From Crotalaria pallida (lineage: Eukaryota; Streptophyta; Magnoliopsida; Fabales; Fabaceae), in assembly GCA_037953625.1 (NCBI GenBank), contig CM075652.1:54491501-54555500 (forward strand): a DNA stretch of 64,000 nucleotides, in the 5' to 3' direction. Made by a program: the position numbers and the translations under genes. Below, piece by piece: positions 11,079 through 22,331 of the stretch; position 1 is the stretch's first letter, and each line of letters starts with the position of its first letter. The notes beneath the pieces are model-generated. The model made no database searches and was not told where the DNA came from. It worked only from the letters and a program-made list of their open reading frames with translations.

Positions 11079-11552
11079 TGTTGGAAAAACTTCAATTCAT
11101 ACTTTAAGAATCAAATCAATCATGTCAAATCAATAAGAGAATTCGGAAGCGGAAGCGTACCTGAATCCATGGGAAAAATTGAAGATTAGACTTTCAGCAC
11201 TTTAGGGTTCTTGATCTTCCAAGTCTTCTCTCTTCTCTGATTGATGGAATGTCAGAAAAGAAGTTATAGCATCTGACTTGGGGACCATACCCCTTATATA
11301 TATAAGAGTTCACATAACCTTTCGTGAAGGGTTGCGATTATGGAACTATTCTTATTTCTATTTCGGCCCATCAAGAATATAGAAATAAGACTAGTATCTA
11401 CAATATAAATACCATACCAAATTAGATGTTATATATAACCTAATACCTTAAACATTTAAATGATCACTTTACATAGGCTAACTATTTAGATATCGTATAT
11501 AATACATGATTAATTATATATGTTGTCCCACTTATTAGATAAATATCCAACA
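11079..11552 (-). repeat. 5' LTR of Copia A
   Basis: 474 bp, TG..CA ends, similar to 764-1270 except for point changes and a loss of about 33 bp near 11227 between short TTCTCTCT-like direct repeats. Confidence 0.92.
11294..11306 (-). promoter_or_regulatory. TATA-box candidate of Copia A LTR
   Basis: TTATATATATAAG is conserved in both LTRs (also at 1010-1022) and lies mid-LTR on the transcribed strand, the expected place for the element's promoter. Confidence 0.5.
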
Positions 11553-11630
11553 GTATGAGTATAACCATATAGTATTCTACTTTCTTGTTTTCCGAATCAT
11601 TGACTTTATCAATCTGCTTCCATTGTCAAG

Positions 11631-11740
11631 CTTATTAAAATCCATTCTCCCATGCGAGCTGATCCAAATCGTGTTGTAAAATGGGTTCCAAGCCACCATA
11701 TTACAAGGGCTTCTAGGATTGCGTCAGAGAAATTATTGAG
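11631..11740 (+). pseudogene. sialyltransferase-like (GT29) gene fragment, exon B
   Basis: The plus frame reads LIKIHSPMRADPNRVVKW, then VPSHHITRASRIASEKLLR. This is the stretch that follows exon A in plant sialyltransferase-like proteins, close to the C-terminus. It ends at a donor-like AG|GTAAAT at 11740/11741. Between exon A and this piece, after removing Copia A and one copy of its target duplication, about 105-115 bp remain, which poorly encode the roughly 28 residues expected (TRYF..GRAYYQMMECLG). The last family exon (VGAGS..) is not seen downstream to 12576. Confidence 0.75.
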
Positions 11741-12576
11741 GTAAATAACATTTTTTCTTCTCCCTCTCATCTTCCCTCCCATATATGATATTTGTGCTCT
11801 TTTTTGTCCTATATGAGGGTTACTAGTACTATGAGGGTTACTAGCAAGTTGCAGTTCTTATAGTTTCTGTAAGTTTTTTGTCCTATAAGAGGGTTACTAG
11901 TATTAATAATACTGCTCAAGTTGCACTTCACTGATTGCATCAGGTTCTATTATTCAAATTTTATGTTCTATTCTAATTTTATGTGAGCATGGCCATGGAA
12001 TGACATTTTTAACTACTGTATTATGTGTTATACCTTCTTGTCTATTAGCACTAATTTTCCTTGATTGTTAAGTGCTCAAGACCATATTCTGATAAAATTT
12101 TTCAAAACTAAAATTCACATCTAAATATCTAATTTCTGTAAGACCATAGCTTGAAGTTTCTGTAATTATTTTGATGTAAAAAAAACTTTTCCTGATTTAA
12201 TGTTTTGTCACTTATTTCTTATTTACCGTTGTGGGATCAGATAAATGAAAATCTTCAGCTAAAAGGAATTCAAGGAAAGGCCTATTGGAGCTCCAAAAAT
12301 TAAAAAAAAACACTAACATCGGCCAAAACGTTAAATAACCATTATGGACCAAAGTCACCAAACCACTAGTCGGTTTGGTTTTTTCCCTTGGCATGACTTT
12401 ACTTAGCTTTTTGGTTGTGTTCTATGATCATGTGAAGTATAATAAACTCAATAATGAGTCTCTTCATTTTGTTGTATGTTTCTTATAACTTGTTCAATAT
12501 AAGGATTATGTGTATATGTTTGTTTGTAATGTATATTAACTTTATCTTAATTACTCCATTTGATTTTTATAATTTG
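11741..12576. other. non-coding, nothing recognised
   Basis: AT-rich sequence after the exon B donor, possibly intron. I see no ORF with family features and no repeat structure apart from short ACTAGTA/GGGTTACTAG duplications at about 11816-11900. Confidence 0.5.
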
Positions 12577-13079
12577 CATTACTGAAACATCGACGAAATA
12601 ATTGTAGCTAATATATTTTGCGACTAAAATAGCGATGGAATTATTTACCGTGAAGCCACAAATTGGTGACAGAAAAGTGCAGTTGTTTGTGATCAAAACA
12701 CTTTGTGGTCACGAATTTCATAAATAGTGACCGAATAACGCCGTCACTCATTTCATAAATTCGTCACTAATAGTGATTGTTCAGCGCAGTCACTTTTTCG
12801 TAATTAGTGACGGGTTATTGTGGTCACTAAATTCAAATAATCTGTCTCTAAATCAGTCCCCTTTTAATTTGGGTCACCAATTTAGCGACGAAATTCTATT
12901 TCGCAGTGACAGAATATTTCAGTCACAAATTAGCGACGGAATCGATTTTCGGTCACTAAATTGCTTGTGATGCCACTTTTTTCGACCGCACCTCTTCGGT
13001 CACTAATTGTTTTAGTGACCAAAAGTCACTAATTAATGACTGAAATTTGCGGTCACTAAAAATAAATTTTCTAGTAATG
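12577..13079. mobile_element. small CACTA-like non-autonomous element
   Basis: The ends are CATTACTGAAAC (left) and TTTTCTAGTAATG (right), inverted copies of a CACTACTRGAAAA-type terminus with CAC changed to CAT. The interior is packed with short subterminal words in both orientations (GCGACGAAAT, TTAGTGACC, GGTCACTAAA), the usual CACTA transposase-binding layout. The expected 3-bp target duplication is not evident (TTG and ATC), so the ends may be off by a few bases. Confidence 0.55.
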
Positions 13080-13164
13080 ATCCCACCAAACATTGAAAAT
13101 GCATTTTGGGGATAACACTTACCACCTCCACCCATCACATAAGAATGATATTTTAATATATATG

Positions 13165-13545
13165 TTGTTGCACCAATACGGGTACGATACCGGATACGGG
13201 TACAATACCGGATATGATGTACGACATTTTCTAAAAAACTAGGGTACGAGTACGACAATATAAATTCAAATTTTATAAATAAATATATTTAAACAAGGTG
13301 CAAATAAACAATTTTGGCATTGAAATAGCATATGAGTATCGTAAGATTAGAGGTTGACACTCAAAATAATTTAAGATATAAGGCCGAAAGATTGATTATA
13401 ACCTCAAAATATAAATTCTAAGGCAAACATTACATTATTGGTACGATCCACAATTAAAATATACCTTAACATGCCAGTTATAAGTACCCATGAGTACGTA
13501 CGGTACGTGTACCGATATCCAAGGTGTACCCGGTACGGGTACGTC
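13165..13545. repeat. GTACC/CGGTAC-rich remnant
   Basis: Both ends are dense in CGGGTACG, GGTACGTGTACC and ACCGGTAC-type words, separated by AT-rich sequence. This looks like a non-autonomous DNA element with palindromic subterminal repeats, but no clear terminal repeat or target duplication was found. Confidence 0.35.
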
Positions 13546-13829
13546 ACCAGTTTAGGAGCACTCATGTTTCAAAGGTTATAACAAAGAACCACCCACATAC
13601 AAACTACCAAATGTTAAGGTCTAGAAGCAGTATGACCGAAGAAATCCATAGGATTTGTCAGCTATTCATAAAGAGATGAAAAACCTTTTTTGTTTTTACT
13701 TTATAACCACATCCAGCTTCTATGCTTAATTCTGTTTACCAAAAGTGATTTTTGGAGAGAGTCTTGTGCAAACATCAATTTGTTCCTATTAATCCAAATG
13801 TACCAAACCACCACTAACCAAATCAAAGC

Positions 13830-14374
13830 TCATCCATTTTCCATTTTACCTCCTTTAACCAAACTTGAGAGTGAAGAGAAAAATGATGAAACCTTCTGCA
13901 AGAAGAACCACACAAAAACCAAACAAATCATATATTTCTTGCCAAAGCAAGATTCAGAATGACCAACGCAATGAACACATAACTGTTGATCCTCCGGAAT
14001 AGGAAAACCACGCAAGCTCGCTTCACTTGGAATTGTGTTTAGAAGAACCCTCCACTCGAACCTTTCGTTTTCAAAGATGTAAAAGACTTCTATAGAAATT
14101 TTAATGATGGATGGACATAATGAAGAAACTGGTTCTAAATTAATTGATATGCAAAGCGCACCGTATATACACCTTTTAAATCTACGGACCAAAACCAAGA
14201 ATCCTCCACATCCTGTTTCAAATTAGTTACATATAGCACAGTATAAAGAGAGAGTGAATTAAGCGATTCTTTTTCCCACTCAAAAAATTCTCTCGTCCAG
14301 CTAAGATTCCACTCCCACCTACCATTCAACCAGTACCTAGGTTCTTTACAACATACCCTTCGCTTTATCCTCAC
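13830..14374 (-). pseudogene. LINE ORF2 C-terminal fragment
   Basis: Two minus-frame segments match the region after the RT in plant L1 LINEs: WEWNLSWTREFFEWEKESLN (14374 side), then FEWRVLLNTIPSEASLRG and LCVHCVGHSESC, the zf-RVT zinc-binding domain. Frames are broken between the segments, and no RT or EN part accompanies it. Confidence 0.75.
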
Positions 14375-15620
14375 TTAAAATAAATAAACGAGGAAATTTC
14401 TCTCTCAAGCACGACTCCCCAACCCATTTATCCTCCATAACCTTGTACGACCCCCATCTCCCACGCTTTTACAAATTAAAGACGAAAACCACCCCTCCCC
14501 AACCCTGGATATTCCCAAAGTTCATGACATCACGCCAGCATAAGGATTTACGATGAGAAAATCAAATTTCTTCAAACCTTAAACCTTCGTATGCAGGTTC
14601 ACCTCATTCTCACACAAAAATTTTCTAGAAGTTGGTCTCAGTTCGTTATCAAGCAAGGAATGAGACTTAAAAAATAAGGGGATGAGCTTTGTATGTTGAA
14701 AAATAAGCCTATTCTAGAACTAAACCACATACAAGAAGTGCTAATACAAATTGAAAATTGAAACAAAAACTACTGAAAATGAAAAAGAGAAGTGAGAAAT
14801 GGAAATTGAATTGAAAGTGTATTATCTTGGTGAACTCCTTTACACTGAATTGAAAACATGGTTAACCGAGAGCAAGTGACCACCATTGATGGTGGCTAGG
14901 CTTTCGACAATGTGAAGACTGGTTATTTTCGTTCTAACATAATTTAAAATGTTGTTTTTGCCTAAATATTTTGATACATTTTTGCTAACATGTATGCTCC
15001 AAGTAAAAAATTATTTTTATCATGTTAGCAAAATATATATGTGTGTATGATGTATTTAGTTCTTTTTTGTCAATTACAGTGGTTATTTTAATTTTTTTTC
15101 ATAGCTAGGATGCATATTTAGTAAATGTAGACTAAAAAGATTTTTTTGGGATACATATATAGTATTGAACTAGATTTTAATTTTCCTAAAAAAAAATTTT
15201 AAAACATTAAAAAATTGAACTCTGAATATCATACTAAATAACAAGGGTGGATTCATAAATTTTATGTCATGACGACAATACATGCATAAATTAATATTAT
15301 TTAAAATATTTTTATATAAAATATACAATAACTATTATGATTACAATGAGACGAAATTAGATGTAACTCACTTTATCACTATGAGTCAAATGGTTGTAAT
15401 TTACATTAAAATTTTAGTTTGTTTAATTTTCAATTAAATTCATTATTTTTAGGGAATAACAATACATGGACACATAATAAATGTGATATTTGTTCCTATT
15501 TACAAGTGATACACTAGAAAACGTTAAAAATATCGCATCAATTTAAACCAAATTTAAATAACTTATAAGTAAAAAAATATGAAAGAAGATATATCTACTA
15601 AAAAATTAACAAAAATATTA
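14375..15620. other. AT-rich, nothing recognised
   Basis: Part of 14375-14650 may be further decayed LINE sequence. The remainder has no ORF, no terminal repeats and no tandem structure that I can see. Confidence 0.4.
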
Positions 15621-15778
15621 ATAAACCTATAAAATCAACCTACAAACGAGTCTACACCATAAAGTAAGTGGTAAGTGACATGTGTCATTTCCTTATTATT
15701 GACTGGTTAACAAATAACATATGTCACTTACTTTATGGTATAAACTTGTTTGTAGGTTAATTTTTTAAGTCTATTTAT
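15621..15778. mobile_element. MITE, family 1 (uninterrupted copy)
   Basis: The arms are inverted repeats of about 50 bp: AATCAACCTACAAACGAG with CACCATAAAGTAAGTG on the left, and their complement on the right (CACTTACTTTATGG, TTGTAGGTTAA). It is the empty-site reference for the interrupted copy at 22014-23104. No coding capacity. Confidence 0.75.
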
Positions 15779-15829
15779 CATTACTCAAAAATTAAAAAAT
15801 ATTAATGTGATAGTTAATAACAACTAAAT

Positions 15830-18560
15830 GATGCAGATAACTCAATGTTAGTGACTGAATTTACATAACAGGCAATTCGGGCAGCGGTTTGGTGTTGTGG
15901 TAGTGGTAAAAGTCCAGGACTAGATGGGTATAATTTCTGGTTTATCCAAGAGTTTTGGCATGTCTTAAAAACATAATGGTTTTGGAGTTTCATAAGTTCA
16001 GAAGGATTGTAAAAGGGGCAAATGAATCCTTTGTTTGCCTCATCCAAAAACAAAAAATCCAGTAAAAATATAATATTATAGGCCAATTTTATTGATTGGT
16101 GCAATATACGCAATATACAAAATAATTGCTAAGCTCTTCGCAGATAGGATACTATCTGCTTAGTAACAATGTTATTTCGGATAATCATTCTGCATTTTGG
16201 AAGGATGTAAACATTCTTATATTCTCATGGTGTGTTATATCGTGATAGGGTGATGGTGCCTTAATTATTAATAAGATTATTGACAATGCAAAAAAAAGGT
16301 AATAGTTGTATGACTTCTGGAAAGTGTACTCTGTTTGCAGTGTGATGGAGTTTTCTGGCTCATACTATAAAAATGGGATTTTGCCCCAAACGGAGATCAT
16401 GATTATGATTATGGAGCGTGTTTCGACGGCATCCATGGCAATTTTATTAAATGGAATCCCAACCGCCCATTTCAAAATATAAAAGGGTTTACACCAAGGT
16501 GATCCTCTATCACCAAAACGATTGTTGAGGACCAACTCAATGGACAATGGGCTTACGAAGAATGCAGTTGATAGGGGATTATTCAAACAGTATTTGGTAG
16601 GAGAATGTTGGCATCAACATCTACTGATGATGCTATTAACGTTGTGAATTTTTTATGCAAATACTATGTCTTTATAATGTACTTTGAGAATGTTTCAATT
16701 GTGCTCCGGCACAAAAGGTGAACTTTGGCAAAAGCACTTTGCTTTGGTAGCAGTTAATGTGAAAACCACTGATATCTAAATAATGGGCTTATTATTTGAG
16801 ATGCAAGGTGGCGAATGGCCACTTTATTATCTTGTATCTTGTAGGAGTAAATTATTAGATAAGGGTATTTTGCAAACGATTGATCAACTTGATGAAAACA
16901 AGGTTGTCAAAACACAAACAATTATCTTTTGGGTTGTATTGTCATTCTCAATAATGCTATCTTGAATGTATTGTTGGTCTATCTATTCTCTTCCACGAAA
17001 GATGGATGTGGCATGCAATATTCAAAACATACAAAAGAAATTTTTTTTATGGGAGGGAGTGAAGGTGAGAGAAAAATTAAGTGGGTTAAATGGGATTTAG
17101 TATGTCAATGTAAAAAACGTGCACCAGGAAGTAAGGATTTAGAAACGTTTAATTTAGCTCTGATGGGAAAATGGGAATGGAAGGTACAAGTGGAAAAGGA
17201 TAAGCTATCGTTAGAGTACTAAAGTCTAAATATGATTTTATGGGATGTGTTAAGGCTTTAGAGAGTGAGGATAGGAGTGACTGTAAAGGATATTGTAGTG
17301 GAGAGATCTCAGGAGACTTAAAAGTAGCTGAGGATCAGACATGGTTGGTTTTATATAGGTTTGATTAAAAAGACCAGGGATAGGACATATTTTTTTGGAG
17401 AGAACCATGGGTTGAGAGAGGGTGTTTGAAAGATAGATTCCCATAGTGTTTAGTATAAATGAGCAGAAAAATGAAAAGATTTGTTACATGGCTACTTGGA
17501 TCAAGGTGTGTGGGTTTGGAGAGTGTCATGAAGGAGAGCTTTTTCGAATGGGAAGAAGTATGGGTAAATGAATTAATTGATGTGCTAAATACCATTAATG
17601 TATTTCTGTATTTCTTATACAAGGCTTTATGGATGAGTGGAAGTGGTGTGTGCGAAATTTACATCATGAATTCTGCGTACCAATTGTTGCAAAATTGTGA
17701 AGATGCTTTTGATGACGAATACAGTAAGATGCTATGGGATTTTGCAGCAGCACAATTGAAGACTTTGGCTTTCGGGTGATGAGTCATTATTGATAAGATT
17801 CCAAGCAAATTAAATCTTGTTAACAGATGTCGGTGTACTCTGAAAGCAGATAGAATGAGATGCCCTATGTGTTTGTTACAGGATATCCACTGGGCATCTA
17901 TTGTTCTCATGCAACTTTTCATACAAGATGTGGCAAGGTATATATAGGTGGCTTGGGTTGTCAACAGTATTGTCATGCAATGGCGAAACTCATCTCCTTG
18001 ATCACATGTAGCTAAACCTGGTCATGGATAAAAAGTACAAAAATATTGGTCTTTAATTTGGCTGACTGTGCTGTGACAATTGTGGCTGTGTGGAATCAAG
18101 TGGTTTTTGGAGAAGGAAGACTCTCGTGCAATGAAATGATGGACAGAATTATAATCAAATCTTGGTGGTGGATCAAAGGGAAATACAACAAGATTTTCTT
18201 GTCTTTGTTTGAAGGGTACTCCAATATGATACTATGTTTATATATATTGCAGAAGTCTTAGTAAGTGTAAGCTTGGTTGTGGCTACTGGGATATTGCATC
18301 AGCATGCTATTCCCATTAGTTTTTGGAAGTTGATAGGTTGATTTTGTGTGAAGGGGAACATGCTACTGTTATTTTGATGTTGCAGGGGAGCTTGTTGAGG
18401 AGTTTGGATATTCTATTGGAATATTAGCTATGTAGGTGAGTTATAATTTCTTATGTTTAGGTTGTTTTTGTTAAACGAGTAATTTTTGTACTTTTCATTA
18501 GCAGAGTATCCCTTATGCTCTTGCTCTTGCTCTTGCTTAATAAATTTCTCTTTAAAAAAC
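15830..18560 (+). pseudogene. LINE (L1-type) ORF2 pseudogene
   Basis: Plus-strand remnants in correct LINE order: the RT start (IRAAVW, GKSPGLDGYNF at about 15870-15950), the RT core (MAILLNGIPTAHF, GLHQGDPLSP at about 16430-16515), the post-RT region (NAILNVLLVYLFS, GGSEGERKIKWVKWDLVC, DLETFNLALMGKWEWKV at 16960-17190), zf-RVT fragments (17460-17780), then a 3' tail ending CTTAATAAATTTCTCTTTAAAAAACC. The EN domain and ORF1 are absent, so it is 5' truncated, and many stops and frameshifts break it. Confidence 0.85.
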
Positions 18561-19626
18561 CATAACAAACAGATCTAATTAGAGAAAAATGAATATGGAG
18601 TATAAAAAATCAAAAACTTTGTTGCCCTCACTATCCACTAGATGGTGTGACACCCTTAGAAATAAAACTCCTTAAACCTGATTAATTAAATGGTTACTTG
18701 AAAATTTCGTTTTAAAACTTAATTACTTATCAAAATTCTCTGTGAAATTCGACGGAGTTTCCTTTGTTTATCGGACTTTCCAAACATTAGTTTTCCTGCT
18801 TAACCTGTAATTAGAATATTTTCATAACCACAGCACAGCCAGATAACGCAATTAAAAATATTTACAAGTCCTTCGGGGTGGAGTGTACTCCTGCTCGGCC
18901 AAAACTAGTGCAAGCTACGCCTATGTACCTTTAATAAAAACAGCAAGAAGGGTAGCATTACACAGAACTTAGAAAAATAGTTTCTACGAAGGTATAGCAA
19001 TAAACTAAGGTCATACATTATAAGTTCTTATTTCTCTTCCCTTTTTATTATTAATTATTAATTATCATTACATCTCTTTCATTTCCATTATTAATCATCC
19101 ACATTGCTACTCTTATTGTTCCCTAACTTATTGTCTAATTAATCCATCATTCATTTCTATTTTACCATTCCCTAAATTCTCTTACATCTTCCTATTTATA
19201 GACTAGAACCTGATTCATGCTTAATTTCTTTCCACTAACCCCATCAATCTTAATCCCATTCATTCTTCCTTCGTTGATTCATTCATGCTTAAGACATTTC
19301 AGCTAATCCTCAATTAATCTCTTTTCTATTAACTTCCCTTATGCTTAAGTCAATTTAACTAACCTCAATTAATTCCAATAAGCTTAAGTCCCTTTTTCTA
19401 ACCTCAATCGATTCATTTGTTACTCAATTCATTTCCTAAAACTACTTAAAACTTATAAATATGACATGTTCATTTCTAGACCTTAAGTTATCACTTATAT
19501 CAATTCAACAGCATTCATCAATTATTATTATTCCTTCTATTTCCAAACTCAACTAGTCTACTTTTTACTATCCCACACCTGACACACTAACCGGGTACTT
19601 AACTAACCAAGTACTTAACTAACCGA

Positions 19627-19984
19627 GTACTTCACCCCTCGTGAGGGTGCCTCATACCCACCTTCTACCTATCCGAGTACTTCACCCTCCATAAGGGTGC
19701 CTCATACCGGCCTTCTACCTATCTGTGTACTTCACCCTTCGCAAGGGTGCCTCGTACACGATCCCTATCTGAGTACTTCACCCTCCGCAAGGGTGCCTCA
19801 TACCTGCTCTCTATCCTAGTACTTCACCCTCCATAAGGGTGCCTCGTACCCGCCTCTATTCGAGTACTTCACCCTCCGCAAGGGTACCTAATACCCACTC
19901 TCTATCCTAGTACTTCACCCTCCGCAAGGGCGCCTCGTACATTATTATTCCTAGTACTTCACCTTCCGCAAGGGTGCCTCGTAC
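19627..19984. repeat. eight-unit minisatellite
   Basis: A conserved core of about 31 bp (starts GTACTTCACCCTCCGCAAGG, ends TGCCTCGTAC) begins at 19627, 19677, 19727, 19773, 19819, 19863, 19910 and 19954, so the period is 44-50 bp with 13-19 bp variable linkers. Each core has a small hairpin (ACCCT..AGGGT) and GTAC at both ends. It lies inside the probable solo LTR. Confidence 0.93.
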
Positions 19985-20871
19985 ATTTTATTCCTATCTC
20001 CCTTAGTTTCACTTTTCGTTTTACATTTTCTTTCTTATTCTTTTATCTTACTTTCTCAGTTTCTATTTCTTTTCATTATTCTTATTTTATTATTTATCCT
20101 TATTTCTCTTTTATTTTCATTATGAGTATTCGACTTTGTTGTTCCTCTCACTTCCTCATTTACTATCTACTTAATCAATCACTCCATTTGTATCTATAAA
20201 CATATACACTTATTCTTATAAACTACGTATGGGTTCTTTCTCTTTTCAATTAATATTCCTTTTATTAGCAATATCAACTACTCTAAGGTTGAATATTCTA
20301 CTTATTCCTATACCCTTAGTCACCACTATAAACAATCGAGAACCTATTCCCTAAGTCAAGGTAATACCACCTCCTTACTTCAACCGAAGAGAGAGAGAGG
20401 AAGGTAGAACCTTAAGCCCTCACGTTATTCCCTTTTCCTTTGCGTCCTTAGATCCTCAACCGTTTGATCCTAGCTTGTATCCCGACGAGAGCCACCACCC
20501 AACGTGTAGAAATAGTGTGCAATGATGAAGAAGATGAAGGTTGTGGTTTCTATTCTCTCTCTTGGGAGCTATAGAGCATATGAGAGAGAACGTGGAGCCA
20601 TGGGTGTTGTGTTAGCGAAAGAAACTTCGTGGTTATGGTGGTGATGATGATGGGGGCGTGTGGTTGGTGGTGGGAAAGAGAAAAACCTTGGTTTATGGCT
20701 ATGGAGAAGTGGCTTGCCGTGGAAGCCATATTTTCTAACTTGGGGAGGAAGAATGGAGCAATTAGAGTGTTCCCCACGTTTTTATTTTTTTTCTGATTTC
20801 AGTCGAACTCACACTAATCAATTACTTTGTGTACAATTTATGTTTTATTATGTTTAACATTTTGTCTGGAC

Positions 20872-20901
20872 TAATCGATTAGTCTTCTAACTAATCGGTT
20901 A
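20872..20901. repeat. paired TAATCGATTA motif in solo LTR
   Basis: TAATCGATTA at 20872-20881 and TAATCGGTTA at 20892-20901, starts 20 bp apart. This resembles the modules in the unrelated LTR at 4214-4627. Confidence 0.8.
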
Positions 20902-21374
20902 GCCACTGTAAGTTGGCTTTTCATTTTTCTTCTATTTTCCTTTTATTTTCTTCTCGCAATCAAAACGCCATAACTCCTTCGTTAACCGTAGGATCTTGCT
21001 CAAATTTGAAAACAAGCTTCCCCACACACTACCCTTCACATCCAACGGTGGAATTCATGTGTAGAGCTATCAATATTTTATTTGAATTTCCTAATGTGGC
21101 GTATTTAAAACACCGAAAACGCCGGTTCTAACACTCGTTTTCCCCTATTTCAACCTCTTATTCTTTACTAAGGCAATCTAGTTACTTCATAGCACTAAAA
21201 ATGATCCTAATCCATCACCTTAATTATTCTTGAATATAATTATCTTTCTTCTAATCCTATTATTATTATAATTATTCTTGGATTAGAATTCGGGATGTTA
21301 CATATGGATTCGTGCATGCTTAATTGCTTAAGAAACCTAAAAACTATTATTTTTACTAATAATGTCAATATGCT

Positions 21375-21550
21375 TTTAGAAGCTCGACTTTAATAAGATC
21401 CTTATTTGATGGTGTGGCTTTTTCCTATTCAGAGTGGGTGTTAAACCCAACTGATTGTTTTAAACAATTTTAGCCATGTACTATGTTGTTTCTTTAGCGT
21501 ACACCTACCTTGTACTCTTTTTAATAAAACTATGCTTTTTTTGAAAAAAA
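21375..21550 (+). mobile_element. 5'-truncated LINE insertion with 14-bp target duplication
   Basis: AATGTCAATATGCT occurs exactly at 21361-21374 and 21551-21564. Between them, 176 bp read as the end of a LINE ORF2 (FSYSEWVLNPTDCFKQF then stop), a short 3' UTR and an A-rich tail (TTGAAAAAAA). Relatives have SYSDWVLNP at this position. Confidence 0.9.
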
Positions 21551-21912
21551 AATGTCAATATGCTCATTTATGCTATCTCCCTTTCTTGATATAAAATCTT
21601 ACGGTGGAACTTTAATTTTATTAGAATAAAGAGAGTTAATCAATAGTATTACTCTCATTAGAATGGATAACATTTAGTAGAATATTTTTTTATATAATTT
21701 TTATAATTATTATTAAAAATATAAAATGTGTTAATTAAATATGAGTAAATATGAAAAAGAAATAATTAATGCTATCGAAAAATGAAAAAAAAACTCATAA
21801 GTACAGTTAAAGAGAAGTTCACAAGAGATTATTATACTTTATATATATCAATTCTCTTACTGCTGCATATAGAAAATAAAATACCCTTATACACGATTAA
21901 TACTTTCTTTAC

Positions 21913-21915
<3 letters not shown>

Positions 21916-21951
<36 letters not shown>
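21916..21951. repeat. (TA)n microsatellite
   Basis: About 36 bp of TA repeats. The surrounding 21565-22013 is AT-rich with no other recognised feature. Confidence 0.95.
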
Positions 21952-21952
<1 letters not shown>

Positions 21953-22045
21953 AGAATTACTAATGTGCTTACGTATAAATCGAATGTGCACGGTTTGTTC
22001 AAGGAGTAATAATGAATAGACTTACAAAATCAACTTACAAACCAA

Positions 22046-22260
22046 TTTTTTTTTTAACAGCAAACAAATAAAATTTTATTAAAAGGGGCAACCAAGCATC
22101 ATAGTACACAACAAAGACCTCACTTTCTATGAACTTCTATGAAGGGTTTGTCAAAGGGAACACAATCATGTGCTCCAAGTTGACCAACACCAAATACAAT
22201 GTTAAGTTCACACTTTTGTGAAGTAGATGTAGTAGCTAAAACATGTACATGTAATACCCC
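22046..22260 (-). mobile_element. LINE 3' tail insertion
   Basis: Flanked by CAAACCAA at 22038-22045 and 22261-22268. The plus strand begins with a T run (22046-22055), the poly(A) of a minus-strand insertion. The body (AGCATCATAGTACACAACAAAG) matches LINE 3' UTR sequence at 36965-37140 and, in reverse, at about 43730-43780. Confidence 0.85.
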
Positions 22261-22331
22261 CAAACCAACTTATATCAAAAATATATGACATATGTAATTT
22301 ATTAATCAAATTAATAAGAAGCAAGTGACAC

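Larger units (their letters stand above)
764..11552 (-). mobile_element. Copia LTR retrotransposon A, minus strand, with nested insertion
   Basis: Two similar LTRs (764-1270 and 11079-11552) begin TGTTGGAAAAAC and end ATATCCAACA. Flanking 5-bp target duplications are GCATG (759-763) and GTATG (11553-11557), one mismatch. A primer binding site complementary to initiator Met-tRNA lies inside the right LTR, and a purine-rich tract (reverse strand) lies inside the left, so the element is transcribed right to left. The coding order gag, protease, integrase, RT, RNase H is the Copia order. The body is interrupted at 3803-8787 by a second LTR element inserted in the integrase C-terminal region. In-frame stops in gag (10044-10046) and before RNase H (2106-2108) show that it is dead. 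It sits between two pieces of a sialyltransferase-like gene. Confidence 0.95.
18646..21302. mobile_element. probable solo LTR (2.66 kb)
   Basis: Starts TGTGACACCC and ends GGGATGTTACA, the terminal pair of many plant Gypsy LTRs. Flanks are GATGG (18641-18645) and TATGG (21303-21307), a 5-bp target duplication with one mismatch. No primer site, polypurine tract or gag-pol follows, and no second copy is in the window, so it is read as a solo LTR left by recombination. It carries an eight-unit minisatellite (19627-19984) and a TAATCGATTA pair (20872-20901). Strand is not determined. Confidence 0.6.

Noticed and set aside
19627..19984. CRISPR-like array (31-bp repeats, variable linkers)
   Set aside because: Linkers are only 13-19 bp and partly similar, the context is a plant LTR, and no cas genes exist; it is a minisatellite.
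20550..20857. Overlapping ORFs on both strands inside the solo LTR
   Set aside because: No recognised family, low-complexity GGTGATGATGATGG content, and location inside an LTR.
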